NCBI RefSeq assembly: GCF_001542775.1
Contig: NZ_CP014145.1
Span: 3,596,001-3,660,000, forward strand
Source: Microterricola viridarii
Lineage (GTDB): Bacteria > Actinomycetota > Actinomycetes > Actinomycetales > Microbacteriaceae
Direction: 5' to 3'
Length of the DNA stretch: 64,000 nt
The position numbers were made by a program, and so were the translations under genes. The notes below the pieces were generated by a model that was given only the letters and a program-made list of their open reading frames with translations, had not been told where the DNA came from and did no database searches. How positions within the stretch are numbered: position 1 is the stretch's first letter; every line of letters begins with the position of its first letter. This document shows, one piece after another, positions 1 through 7,696 of this stretch.

Positions 1-73
1 GGCTTCCGCACGCCGTGCCGACGCCGCACCCCGCCCGCGATCGCACCGGGCGCCTCATCCCCCCGCCCCAATT

Positions 74-138
74 CCGTTGAGAGCGGTCAAATGGCCGGTT
101 CCAGACCCGAAAAGTGGCCATTTGACCGCTCTCAACGG
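74..138. terminator. Long perfect hairpin downstream of kynU
   Basis: Positions 74-96 and 116-138 are exact reverse complements (23 bp) around a 19-base loop. The right arm ends 5 bases before the kynU stop codon. The position fits a terminator of the minus-strand kyn operon. The stem is longer than a usual intrinsic terminator and has no clear T-run, so it may instead be a dispersed palindromic element. Bases 1-73 show nothing recognisable. Confidence 0.55.
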
Positions 139-143
139 ACCTT

Positions 144-1472
144 CTAGGTCGTGGCGAGGAGGGTGCGGAGGGTGTCGCGGGCGGCGGCGAGGCCGCGGTA
201 GACCTCGTCGAAGCTTGTCGACAGCGGGGCGAGGCCGATGCGCAGGCCGCCCGGGTCGCGGTAGTCGGGGATCACGTCCTGCGTCCAGAGCGCAGCGTTC
301 ACCTCGCGCATCGCCGGGTGGTGCAGCGTGACGTGCCCGCCGCGCTGGCCCGGCTCGGCCGGCGTCGCGAGCGTCACGCCGAGCGGGGCCAGCCACGCCT
401 CGTGCAGCCGGATCGCGTACGCGGTCAGCGCCTCGGACTTCGCCCGGATGGCGGCCATGCCCGCCTCCTCGATCATCTCCAGCGTGTCCTGCATCGCGAG
501 CATGCCGACGATCGACGCGGTGCCGCTCACGAAGCGCTGCATGCCGGGAGCCGGCACGTACTCGGGCCCCATCGCGAACATGTCGCTGGTGCCCCACCAG
601 CCCTGGATCGGCTGCGCCAGCTCGCCCTGCAGGCCGGCGCGCACGTAGGCGAAGGCGGGCGATCCCGGCCCGCCGTTCAGGTACTTGTAGGTGCAGCCGA
701 CGGCCAGGTCGAAGCCCCAGGCGTCCGCCTCGACAGTCGTCGCGCCGGCCGAGTGGCACAGGTCCCAGAGGATCAGCGCGCCGGCGTCGTGCGTGATGCG
801 GGTCAGCTCGGCGGCATCCGCAAGGTGGGCCGAGCGGTAGGCGACGTGCGAGACGACGACGAGGGCGGTCTGGGGCCCGACGACGGATGCCAACTGCTCC
901 GCGGTCACGCCGGCGCTGGTGTCGACCTCGATCCAGCGCAGGGTGAGGCCGCGCTCCTTCGCGATGCCGTCGAGCACGTAGCGGTCGGTCGGAAAGTTGT
1001 CGGTGTCGACGACGATCTCGGTGCGCTGCGGGTCGCGCGCCACCTGAGCGTCGACGGCGGCGCGGGCCAGCTTGTAGAGCAGCACCGTGGTGGAGTCGCC
1101 GATCACGGTCTGGCCGGCGGCCGCGCCGATCACCGAGCGGCCGATGCGGTCGCCGATCTCGTAGGGCAGGCGCAGCCACTTCTCGTCCCAGCCACGGATC
1201 AGCCGGCCGGCCCACTCCTCGCGCAGGAACGTCTGAATGCGCTCGATCGCCGACACCGGCGGCCGGCCCAGCGAGTTGCCGTCGAAGTAGACCAGGTCGC
1301 TCTCGGCGCCGGCGAAGCGGGCACGGTAGGCGGCGAGGGGGTCGGCGGCATCCGCCCGCCGGGCAAACGCGAGCAGGTCGTCGGCGCGCGAGGGGTCGGC
1401 GTGCGCCGCGGCGGGCGGGGTGACGGATGCCGCCTGGCGCAGGCCGGGGCCCGGCTTCGGGATCGTTGTCAT
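144..1472 (-). CDS. kynU: Kynureninase
   Basis: PLP-dependent aminotransferase-fold enzyme of 442 residues that splits L-kynurenine into anthranilate and alanine in the cytosol. The N-terminal part contains YFDGNSLGRPP, a hallmark of kynureninases. The Schiff-base lysine sits in CTYKYLNGGPGSPAF, and the C-terminal RIGLAPLSTSF region is also family-typical. Length matches the family. Its ATG overlaps the stop of the upstream amidohydrolase by 4 bases (ATGA), so the two are translationally coupled. It is the last gene of a kynA-amidohydrolase-kynU operon. A 23-bp hairpin follows immediately. Family assignment is secure. Confidence 0.95.
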   Translation of the reverse strand: MTTIPKPGPGLRQAASVTPPAAAHADPSRADDLLAFARRADAADPLAAYRARFAGAESDLVYFDGNSLGRPPVSAIERIQTFLREEWAGRLIRGWDEKWLRLPYEIGDRIGRSVIGAAAGQTVIGDSTTVLLYKLARAAVDAQVARDPQRTEIVVDTDNFPTDRYVLDGIAKERGLTLRWIEVDTSAGVTAEQLASVVGPQTALVVVSHVAYRSAHLADAAELTRITHDAGALILWDLCHSAGATTVEADAWGFDLAVGCTYKYLNGGPGSPAFAYVRAGLQGELAQPIQGWWGTSDMFAMGPEYVPAPGMQRFVSGTASIVGMLAMQDTLEMIEEAGMAAIRAKSEALTAYAIRLHEAWLAPLGVTLATPAEPGQRGGHVTLHHPAMREVNAALWTQDVIPDYRDPGGLRIGLAPLSTSFDEVYRGLAAARDTLRTLLATT

Positions 1473-2551
1473 GGCAGTGTCTCCTCGAGGTGGGCGGTCG
1501 TGGTTCCGCGTGCTCCGGCGAGCCAGCGGGCGGTGTCAGCACTGTAGCCGGTGGCCGGGGGAGTGCCGGGAACCCACGCGACGCGCGGTCCGATGGCGGG
1601 CTGTGCTGCAGACAGCGGTGCGTGCTCGGCGCCCGCGATGCTGGCGACGAGGGCGTCCGGGGTCAGTCCGGCCTCGGCCAGGGCGAGCAACTCGCGCTCG
1701 TTCACCCCGTTTGGCAGCGGCCCGTTGCCGAGGTCGGTGCCGTAGAGCACACGGCCGCCGACTGCCGTGAAGCGGCGCACGTTGTCGATGGCGATCGCCC
1801 GCTCCGGCGTCGCGGCGCCCCAGCCATGGATGTCGAGCGTGGAGATCCAGGACAGTCCGGCCACGGCCATCCGGCGGAGCAGGGCGTCATCGAGCGCCTC
1901 GGTGAACGGGGTGTGGGCGAGGGCGGAGACCCCGGCGTCCAACGCCCGGGCGGCCTGACCGGCGCCCTCGGTGTGTGCGACGACGGGCACGCCGTGCGCG
2001 CGGGCGGCCGCCACGACGGCGGCGGCGACGCCGTCGCCCGGCACCGGCCCGGCGGCGCTGTTGAACATGAGCTTGATGACGGAGGCGCCGGCCGCGAGCT
2101 GGGCGGCGACGGCATCCGCGGCCTGCCCGGTCTCTGCGGCGTCGGTGGCCAGCTCAACGGTCGAGCCGGCGGGCGCCCAGCCGGATGAGCTCGGGTAGCC
2201 GCCGGCGCAGCTGAGGAAGGCGCCTGCGATGCGCACCGCGGGCAGCGTCGAGCCGGGCTGCGCGCTCGCGGCCAGCCAGCCGGTGGCCTCGGCGGGCCTC
2301 CAGCCGAGGTCGACGACGTGCGTGATGCCGCCGGGCAGGAGCAGCTCCGGCCGGCCCAGCCCGAGGTGTACGTGCTGGTCGGTCAGCTGCGGGAACAGGG
2401 TGCCGGGCAGTTCGAGGTCGACGGGCGTTGTTGCTCGGTCGAAGTCGGGCAGCGGATGCAGCAGGCCGCCCTGCAGGGCGAACACCGCCGCCCCGCGCCA
2501 CCCGCCCGACCACCACTGCTGCACGCCGAGGTGCCGGGTGCCGGGCGTCAT
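1469..2551 (-). CDS. Amidohydrolase-superfamily protein in the kyn operon (candidate formylkynurenine formamidase)
   Basis: A 360-residue TIM-barrel amidohydrolase resembling imidazolonepropionase-like enzymes. Metal-site residues are visible in order: HVH in DQHVHLGL, a lysine in SVIKLMFN that could be carbamylated, His in VVAHTEG, His in ALAHTPF, and Asp in YGTDLGN. No signal peptide is seen, so it is probably cytosolic. It lies between tryptophan dioxygenase and kynureninase and overlaps kynU by 4 bases. N-formylkynurenine must be deformylated at exactly this step, and no KynB-type or alpha/beta formamidase is visible in the operon. I infer, but cannot show, that this enzyme is the formamidase. 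It could also act on another cyclic amide. Confidence 0.75.
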   Translation of the reverse strand: MTPGTRHLGVQQWWSGGWRGAAVFALQGGLLHPLPDFDRATTPVDLELPGTLFPQLTDQHVHLGLGRPELLLPGGITHVVDLGWRPAEATGWLAASAQPGSTLPAVRIAGAFLSCAGGYPSSSGWAPAGSTVELATDAAETGQAADAVAAQLAAGASVIKLMFNSAAGPVPGDGVAAAVVAAARAHGVPVVAHTEGAGQAARALDAGVSALAHTPFTEALDDALLRRMAVAGLSWISTLDIHGWGAATPERAIAIDNVRRFTAVGGRVLYGTDLGNGPLPNGVNERELLALAEAGLTPDALVASIAGAEHAPLSAAQPAIGPRVAWVPGTPPATGYSADTARWLAGARGTTTAHLEETLP

Positions 2552-2566
2552 GCGGCCCGCTGCCGG

Positions 2567-2619
2567 GTTTCGACAGGCTCAACCATCGGCAACCCCCGCT
2601 GATTGAGCTTGTCGAAATC
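2567..2619. repeat. Dispersed inverted repeat, family A
   Basis: Two facing copies of a TTTCGACAGGCTCAACCA / TGATTGAGCTTGTCGAAA unit fill the gap between the amidohydrolase and kynA. The same unit recurs near 13048, 15582, 35907, 36085, 36258, 37462 and 43251. The family is intergenic and REP-like. Confidence 0.75.
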
Positions 2620-2626
2620 ACGCACG

Positions 2627-3481
2627 CTAGCGACCGATCTCGGTGCGCACCGCGTAGAGCTCGGGGAAGAAGGTCAGCTCGAGCGCCTTCTGCAGGAACG
2701 CGGCGCCGGTCGATCCGCCGGTGCCGGTCTTCATGCCGATGGTGCGCTGCACCGTCTTCAGGTGCCGGAACCGCCAGAGCTGGAAGTTCTCCTCCAGGTC
2801 GACGAACTCCTCGCACGCCTCGTAGGCCGCCCAGTTCTCGCTCGCGTTCTCGTAGATGTTCGTGAACACGGGCACCAGTTCCGGGTCGAGCACCCACGCC
2901 TCGGTCACGTCGCGTTCCAGCACGGAGTCGGGCACGGCGTGGCCGGCCCGGTGCAGGTAGCGCAGGAACTCGTCGTAGATGCTGGGCGCCTCGAGCAGCT
3001 CGCTGAGCAGGGCGGATGCCGCGGCATCCGCCTGGAACACGTTGAGCATGCGCCGGTTCTTGTTGCCGAGCACGAACTCCACGGCCCGGTACTGCCACGA
3101 CTGGAAGCCGCTGGAGTTGCCGAGGAAACCGCGGAACTCGGCGTACTCGGTGGGAGTGAGGGTGGCCAGCACCGACCACTGCTCGGTGAGCGTGCGCTGG
3201 ATGTGCTTGACCCGGGCGATGCGCTTGAGCGCGGGGGCGAGCTGGTCGGCGCGCAGCAGGTCGCGGGCGCTCGCCAGCTCGTGCAGCACGAGCTTCAGCC
3301 AGAGCTCGGTGGTCTGGTGCTGCACGATGAACAGCAGCTCGTCGTGGTGCTCGGGCACGCTGACCGGCAGTTGGGCCGAGAGCAAGGTGTCCAGCTGCAG
3401 GTAACCGCCGTAGCTCATCCGTTCTCGGAAGTCGGTCACAATGCCGGGGTCGAAATCGCGGGTGTTCTTTTCGACCGACAC
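2627..3481 (-). CDS. kynA: Tryptophan 2,3-dioxygenase
   Basis: Heme dioxygenase that opens the indole ring of L-tryptophan to give N-formylkynurenine, the first step of the kynurenine pathway. Family motifs: [14 protein letters not shown], the distal-pocket [17 protein letters not shown], the axial histidine in [13 protein letters not shown], and the substrate loop KTGTGGSTG near the C-terminus. I place the start at GTG 3481 because AAGGAG lies 5 bases upstream; an upstream ATG at 3550 would add 23 residues with no family character. This gives 284 residues, usual for bacterial enzymes. It is first in the kyn operon and divergent from a TetR gene. Confidence 0.95.
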   Translation of the reverse strand: MSVEKNTRDFDPGIVTDFRERMSYGGYLQLDTLLSAQLPVSVPEHHDELLFIVQHQTTELWLKLVLHELASARDLLRADQLAPALKRIARVKHIQRTLTEQWSVLATLTPTEYAEFRGFLGNSSGFQSWQYRAVEFVLGNKNRRMLNVFQADAAASALLSELLEAPSIYDEFLRYLHRAGHAVPDSVLERDVTEAWVLDPELVPVFTNIYENASENWAAYEACEEFVDLEENFQLWRFRHLKTVQRTIGMKTGTGGSTGAAFLQKALELTFFPELYAVRTEIGR

Positions 3482-3505
3482 AGTTCTCCTTGCACGAAAC
3501 GTCGC

Positions 3506-3521
3506 GCAGCCTGCTGGCTGC
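3506..3521. promoter_or_regulatory. Candidate TetR operator in kynA/tetR divergent promoter
   Basis: GCAGCC-TGCT-GGCTGC is a perfect 6-bp inverted repeat 25 bases upstream of the kynA start, in the 171-bp gap shared with the divergent TetR gene. It could bind that regulator. The arms are short, so this is only suggestive. Confidence 0.3.
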
Positions 3522-3652
3522 TCCATGCATTTTCGCTGCCAGCGGGGCACCCGCGCAATGTGGCCGGGCGCGTCGCAGGCGCGGCAAGGCGCCGACCGGC
3601 TCTGCGGAGGATTGCCAGCGTGCGCGGAACGTCACGCGCGTACGCTGAGGGG

Positions 3653-4282
3653 ATGAGCCCTTCCGACGGCGCAGAACATGCGCGCCGATCCGGCGGCGAC
3701 CCGCCCCGACGGCGCAAGGACGCACAGCGCAACTATGAGCGCCTGCTGCAGCAGGCGCGCGAGGTGGTGGCCGAACAGGGCAGCGAGGCGTCGCTCGAGG
3801 AGATCGCCCGCCGCGCGGAGCTGGGCATTGCGACGCTCTACCGGCACTTCCCGAACCGCACGGAGCTGATGCGGGCGCTGTACGAGCAGTCCGTCGCCGA
3901 GCTGGGCGGAACGGCATCCGAGGCCGTCAATGCGCCGAGCGCCTGGCAGGGCCTGGTGGTCTACGTCGAGCGGATGACGCAGTGGCTGGTGGAAGACCCG
4001 GGGCTTGTCTCGATCATCGAGTATCTGGGCGCCGCCGACCCCGAGTACATCCCGGAGCCGAGCAGGGAGCGGCCGCTCGTCGAGCTCATCACTCGGGCGC
4101 AGGCGGCCGGCGAGCTGCGCCCCGACGTGGAGCGCAGCGACGTCTCCCGCCTGATCACGCTGCTCGGCGGGCAGTCACTGCTGCGCGGAGAGGATCCGCC
4201 GCTGGACTGGCGGCGCCCACTCGGCATCATGCTGGACGGGCTGCGCGCCGAGAACGTGCGCAGCGCGCTGCCGCCCCGCTGA
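3653..4282 (+). CDS. TetR/AcrR family transcriptional regulator
   Basis: A 209-residue one-domain repressor type. The N-terminal helix-turn-helix is clear: SLEEIARRAELGIATLYRHF at about residues 45-64, followed by the usual PNRTELMRALYEQ helix. The C-terminal ligand domain is divergent, as is normal. ATG 3653 is preceded by GAGG. It is transcribed away from kynA and ends 2 bases before the convergent VOC gene. Position suggests control of the kynurenine operon, possibly with tryptophan or kynurenine as ligand; this is inference. Confidence 0.9.
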   Translation: MSPSDGAEHARRSGGDPPRRRKDAQRNYERLLQQAREVVAEQGSEASLEEIARRAELGIATLYRHFPNRTELMRALYEQSVAELGGTASEAVNAPSAWQGLVVYVERMTQWLVEDPGLVSIIEYLGAADPEYIPEPSRERPLVELITRAQAAGELRPDVERSDVSRLITLLGGQSLLRGEDPPLDWRRPLGIMLDGLRAENVRSALPPR

Positions 4283-4284
4283 GC

Positions 4285-5169
4285 CTAGGCCGTGCGCACC
4301 CGGATGAGGTTCGCCCACGGGTCGTCGAAGCTGAGCGTCTGGCCGTCGTCACGCACGCCGATCTTGTGGTGCGTCATGCGCTCCTGCAGTGCGCCGAGGT
4401 CGTCGGCATCCGGAACAATGATGTCGACCTGACCGAGCCCGAGCGCCTGCTGGCGGCGGCCGGCGCCGCGGCTGTTCCAGGTGTTCATGGCCATGTGGTG
4501 GTGGTAGCCGCCGGCCGAGACGAAGAGGGCGCTGCCGCCCATCTCCGCTGTGGTCTCGAAGCCGAGCGAGTCGACGTAGAAGTCACGGGCAGCGGCGACA
4601 TCGCCGACCGAGAGGTGCACGTGGCCGACGACGGCGCCGCCGATCACGGGGTCGGCCACGCCGGCCTCGGTGAGGTGGCTCTGCAGGTAGGCGTTGGGGT
4701 CGAGGGCGAGGGTGGCCATCTCGATGGTGCCGTGGGTCCAGCTCCACTCGGTGCGCGTGCGGTCCCAGTACAGCTCGATGCCGTTGCCCTCGGGGTCGTT
4801 GAAGTAGAAGGCCTCGCTGACCAGGTGGTCGGCGCTGCCCGTGAAGGTGTTCGGGTGTCGGCTGGCGACCGAATAGACGGCGGCGGCGAGCGCGGCCTGG
4901 GTCTCGAACAGGATCGCCGTGTGGAACAGGCCTGCGGCGCGCGGCTCGGGGTTCACCAGCTCGGGGGCGTGCTGCAGGATGACGATCGGGGTGGTCCCTC
5001 GGCCGAGCACCGCGATCGGACCCTCGTGGCTGAGCAGCTGCAGGGTGACGGCGTCGCGGTAGTAGGCGATCATGGCGTCGAGGTTGCCGACGCGCAGGGT
5101 CACCGCGCCCATTCCGGTGTCGGGGGCGAGAAGCTCGGAGGCGCTGCGTGTGGGGATCGGTGCGGTCAT
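4285..5169 (-). CDS. VOC-superfamily protein, catechol-2,3-dioxygenase-like
   Basis: A 294-residue protein with two tandem vicinal-oxygen-chelate modules, as in CatE-type extradiol dioxygenases. Likely metal ligands: His in LFHTAILFETQ (module 1) and HVHLSVGD, GGYHHHMAMNTW and a C-terminal acidic region (module 2). The NDPEGNGIELYWDR segment is characteristic of the family. It is convergent with the TetR gene with only 2 bases between stops. Proximity to anthranilate-forming genes makes a role in aromatic ring cleavage attractive, but many proteins of this type have no proven substrate. Confidence 0.85.
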   Translation of the reverse strand: MTAPIPTRSASELLAPDTGMGAVTLRVGNLDAMIAYYRDAVTLQLLSHEGPIAVLGRGTTPIVILQHAPELVNPEPRAAGLFHTAILFETQAALAAAVYSVASRHPNTFTGSADHLVSEAFYFNDPEGNGIELYWDRTRTEWSWTHGTIEMATLALDPNAYLQSHLTEAGVADPVIGGAVVGHVHLSVGDVAAARDFYVDSLGFETTAEMGGSALFVSAGGYHHHMAMNTWNSRGAGRRQQALGLGQVDIIVPDADDLGALQERMTHHKIGVRDDGQTLSFDDPWANLIRVRTA

Positions 5170-5236
5170 ATCGAGTGAAACGGATGCCGTGGCCGCCGTA
5201 TTCCGCCAGCGGATCGCTACCCGCTGGCCACACCCC

Positions 5237-5269
5237 GTTGGCTCGAGGGAGCGCCAGCGACCGAAGCCA
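5237..5269. repeat. Dispersed palindromic repeat, family B
   Basis: A single copy of the GTTGGCTCGAGGGAGC...ACCGAAGCCAAC element (ends are inverted repeats), located between the VOC and LacI genes. At least eleven other copies are in the window, at about 13169, 13229, 22331, 22565, 22799, 23109, 35971, 36149, 36323, 37391 (inverted) and 43286. Confidence 0.8.
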
Positions 5270-5320
5270 GCACCAGCAGCACCCGCGAGCTGCCGACCGC
5301 AGCTGCCCCGGCGGCGCCGC

Positions 5321-6412
5321 CTAGCCTGCTCGCACCGCCGCCGTCGAGCCCCGGGCAACGAGCCGGGGCGCGAGGTCAGCGGGGGAGGCCGCGTCGGCAG
5401 GTGCGGCGGCCCCCGCGATGGTCGCGAGCAGCTGCTCGACGGCCCGCTCGCCGAGCTCCTCAGCCGGCAGCGCGACAGTGCTGAGCTCCGGCGAGAGCAT
5501 GCGGGCAACGTCGATGTTGCCGAAGCCGATGACCGAGAGTCGCTCGGGCACGGCGATGCCCCGCACCGCGGCCGCCTTGAGCAGCGCCGCCGCGAGGAGG
5601 TCGTCGTCGCAGACCGCCGCCGTCATCTCCGGCGCCGCCTCGAGCAGCCGGTGCGCGGCGGCCTCCGCCTCATCCCAGTCGAGGCTCGCCGCCTCGGAGG
5701 CGGAGTCGGAGATCACCCGTCCGGTGCTCCGCAGCCGGGCGTGGAGCGCCTCGGCGCGTCGACGATAGGTGGCGCGCCGGCTGTCAACGGCCAGGTGGCC
5801 GATCTGCCGGTGGCCGAGCTCGACCAGATGATCGGCCGCCAGTTCCATGCCCAGCTCGACGTCGATCCCGACGTATGCGGCATCCGGAATATGCGTCTCG
5901 GCGAAGACGAGCGGCAGCCCCTGACTGGCGAGTTCGAGCGCTTCGTCTTCGGTCGGGGCGTAGATGATCGCGCCATCGAGCTGGCTGCCCCTGATCATCG
6001 CGCTCAACCGGGTGGTCCAGGGCAGGCCGCTGTCGCTGTTGAACAGCACGACGGCGTGGCCGTTGCGCCGGGCCGCACGCTCTGCGCCGAGCAGCACCCG
6101 GGCGAAGTAGGGCTGGGCGATCGTCGGCACCGCGAGGGCCAGCACGTTGGCGCGGCCCGTCTTGAGCGCGGCCGCGTTGAGGTTCGGCTGATAGCCGAGT
6201 TCCAGCGCGCTCTGCCTGATCCGGGCGGCCGTGACCGCGGAGACGCGGCCGGCATCCTTGCCGGAGAAGACGAGTGAGACCGAGGACTGCGAAACGCCGG
6301 CGTGGGCGGCGACATCCTCGCTCGTGGCCGGGCGACGCGCCTGCTGCCCGTGGTGGCTGTTCAACTGCCGGCCTCTCTGTTCATGCGTTGACAGTGTGCC
6401 CCGCGTGGTCAT
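5321..6412 (-). CDS. LacI family transcriptional regulator
   Basis: An N-terminal LacI helix-turn-helix (TSEDVAAHAGVSQSSVSLVF, with a hinge helix near NLNAAALKTGRAN) is followed by a periplasmic-binding-protein-like effector domain containing FGNIDVARMLSPELSTVALP. About 363 residues from ATG 6412. A TTG at 6364 preceded by GAGAGG is an alternative start that leaves the DNA-binding domain intact. It is divergent from the SAHH-like gene, and a 16-bp palindrome lies between them. The likely role is local repression of the divergent gene; the effector is unknown. Confidence 0.9.
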   Translation of the reverse strand: MTTRGTLSTHEQRGRQLNSHHGQQARRPATSEDVAAHAGVSQSSVSLVFSGKDAGRVSAVTAARIRQSALELGYQPNLNAAALKTGRANVLALAVPTIAQPYFARVLLGAERAARRNGHAVVLFNSDSGLPWTTRLSAMIRGSQLDGAIIYAPTEDEALELASQGLPLVFAETHIPDAAYVGIDVELGMELAADHLVELGHRQIGHLAVDSRRATYRRRAEALHARLRSTGRVISDSASEAASLDWDEAEAAAHRLLEAAPEMTAAVCDDDLLAAALLKAAAVRGIAVPERLSVIGFGNIDVARMLSPELSTVALPAEELGERAVEQLLATIAGAAAPADAASPADLAPRLVARGSTAAVRAG

Positions 6413-6424
6413 ACTATCGCGGTA

Positions 6425-6440
6425 CGTCATTCGTATGACG
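6425..6440. promoter_or_regulatory. Candidate LacI operator
   Basis: CGTCAT-TCGT-ATGACG is a perfect 6-bp inverted repeat with a 4-base centre, in the short gap between the divergent LacI and SAHH-like genes and 22 bases before the latter's start codon. The position fits autoregulation and repression by the adjacent LacI protein. If the site is real, the lacI start must lie at or below 6412. Confidence 0.5.
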
Positions 6441-6461
6441 GATTAGTCGGAGGAGAGCATT

Positions 6462-7672
6462 GTGAAGACTCGTATTGACTGGGTGCTGGCGAACACGCGC
6501 CTGCTGAACGCGATCGCGGGGGAGTTCCGCGAGACCCGCCCCTTCGATGGGCTCACGATCGGCACCGGGATCCACCTGGAGCCGAAGACCGTTGCGCTGT
6601 TGCTGACGCTCACGGCCGGCGGCGCCCAGGTGGTGGCGACGGGCAACCTCAACTCGACCCAGCAGGGCACCAACGACTACCTCGCCGAACACGGTGTGCG
6701 CGTGATCGGCGCCCACACGACCGACCGCGAGGAGCACCGCGGGTTCCTGCGTCAGGTCGTGGCTGCGAAGCCGGAGCTCCTGCTCGACAACGGCGGCGAC
6801 CTTTTCGCTGCCTTCCTCGACGAGCCATACCAGGGCCTCATCGGCGGAACGGAGGAGACGACGTCCGGGCGGATGCGGCTGGCTCCGCTGCGCGAGGAGC
6901 TGGCGCGCCCGATCCTGGTGATCAACGACAGCCCGATCAAGCAGTTCGCAGAGAACCGGCTCGGCGTTGGCCAGAGCGTCTTCGAGTCGATGATGCGCCT
7001 CACGAACCTCGGCACCAACGGCCGCCGCGTCACGGTGTTCGGCTATGGCTCGTGCGGCCAGGGCGTGGCGCGCAACTTCAAGAACGCCAACGCGACGGTG
7101 ACCGTGGTGGAGGCCGACCCGGTGCGCCGCCTCGAGGCGCTGCTGGATGGCTTCGTCGTCACATCGCGCGAGGAGGCGCTCGCGACGGCCGACTTCATCG
7201 TGACCGTCACCGGGGCGTCGGGCGTGCTGAACCCCGCCGACCTGACGCACCTGAAGAACGACGTGCTGCTCGGCAATGCCGGGCACTTCCCCGACGAGAT
7301 CGACGTCGACGGCATCCTCGCTTCCCCAGAGGTCGTCGGTATCGACGCTACGAGTCCGGCATCGAGCGGCTGCAGCTCCAGGATGGCCGGGCGGTGAATC
7401 TCATCGCCCGCGGGCACATGATGAACCTGGCCGGCCCCGGTGCGCTCGGCAACTCGATCGACGCCATGGACATCGGCTTCGCCCTGCAGGCCCGCTGCCT
7501 CGAGCTGATCGCCGGTGGCGGCCTCGACGCGCGCTCGGCCGTCGTGCCCGTGCCGCGTGCGATCGACGAGGCCGTCGCCAACCAGTTCGTCGCTGCCGCG
7601 ACCGGCGCGGAGGCGCTGGCGGGCTGGGAGGCGGCCGCGCTGGTGAGCGCCGAGAGCGCCCCTGGCCGGTGA
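6462..7672 (+). pseudogene. S-adenosylhomocysteine-hydrolase-like protein, one-base frameshift
   Basis: Clear homology to the short adenosylhomocysteinase type, about 403 residues once repaired. The first frame carries IHLEPKTVAL, LLLDNGGD, TEETTSG and the NAD motif VFGYGSCGQG, then NAGHF. Near 7347-7352 homology moves to another frame (RYESGIERLQLQDG, then DAMDIGFALQARCLEL) and runs to TGA 7672. One missing base, probably a G within GACGCTACG, explains it: 1211 nt is one short of 404 codons. Several substrate-site positions differ from true hydrolases: TQD is TQQ, the catalytic Asp of FDN is Glu in AEN, and the GHP motif is absent. The start is GTG 6462 with GGAGGAG upstream. It may act on a different substrate. 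The frameshift may be real or an assembly error. Confidence 0.75.
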
Positions 7673-7696
7673 CCGCGCGGGGTTACAGCGCGGTCA
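7670..7696. terminator. Hairpin overlapping two convergent stop codons
   Basis: TGACCGCGC (7670-7678) pairs with GCGCGGTCA (7688-7696) around a 9-base loop. The left arm includes the TGA of the SAHH-like gene and the loop includes the purC stop. It plausibly serves both strands, although there is no T-run. Confidence 0.45.

Noticed and set aside
6462..7672. Calling this canonical ahcY
   Set aside because: Key positions (TQD, FDN, GHP) differ and the frame is broken, so the symbol would mislead.
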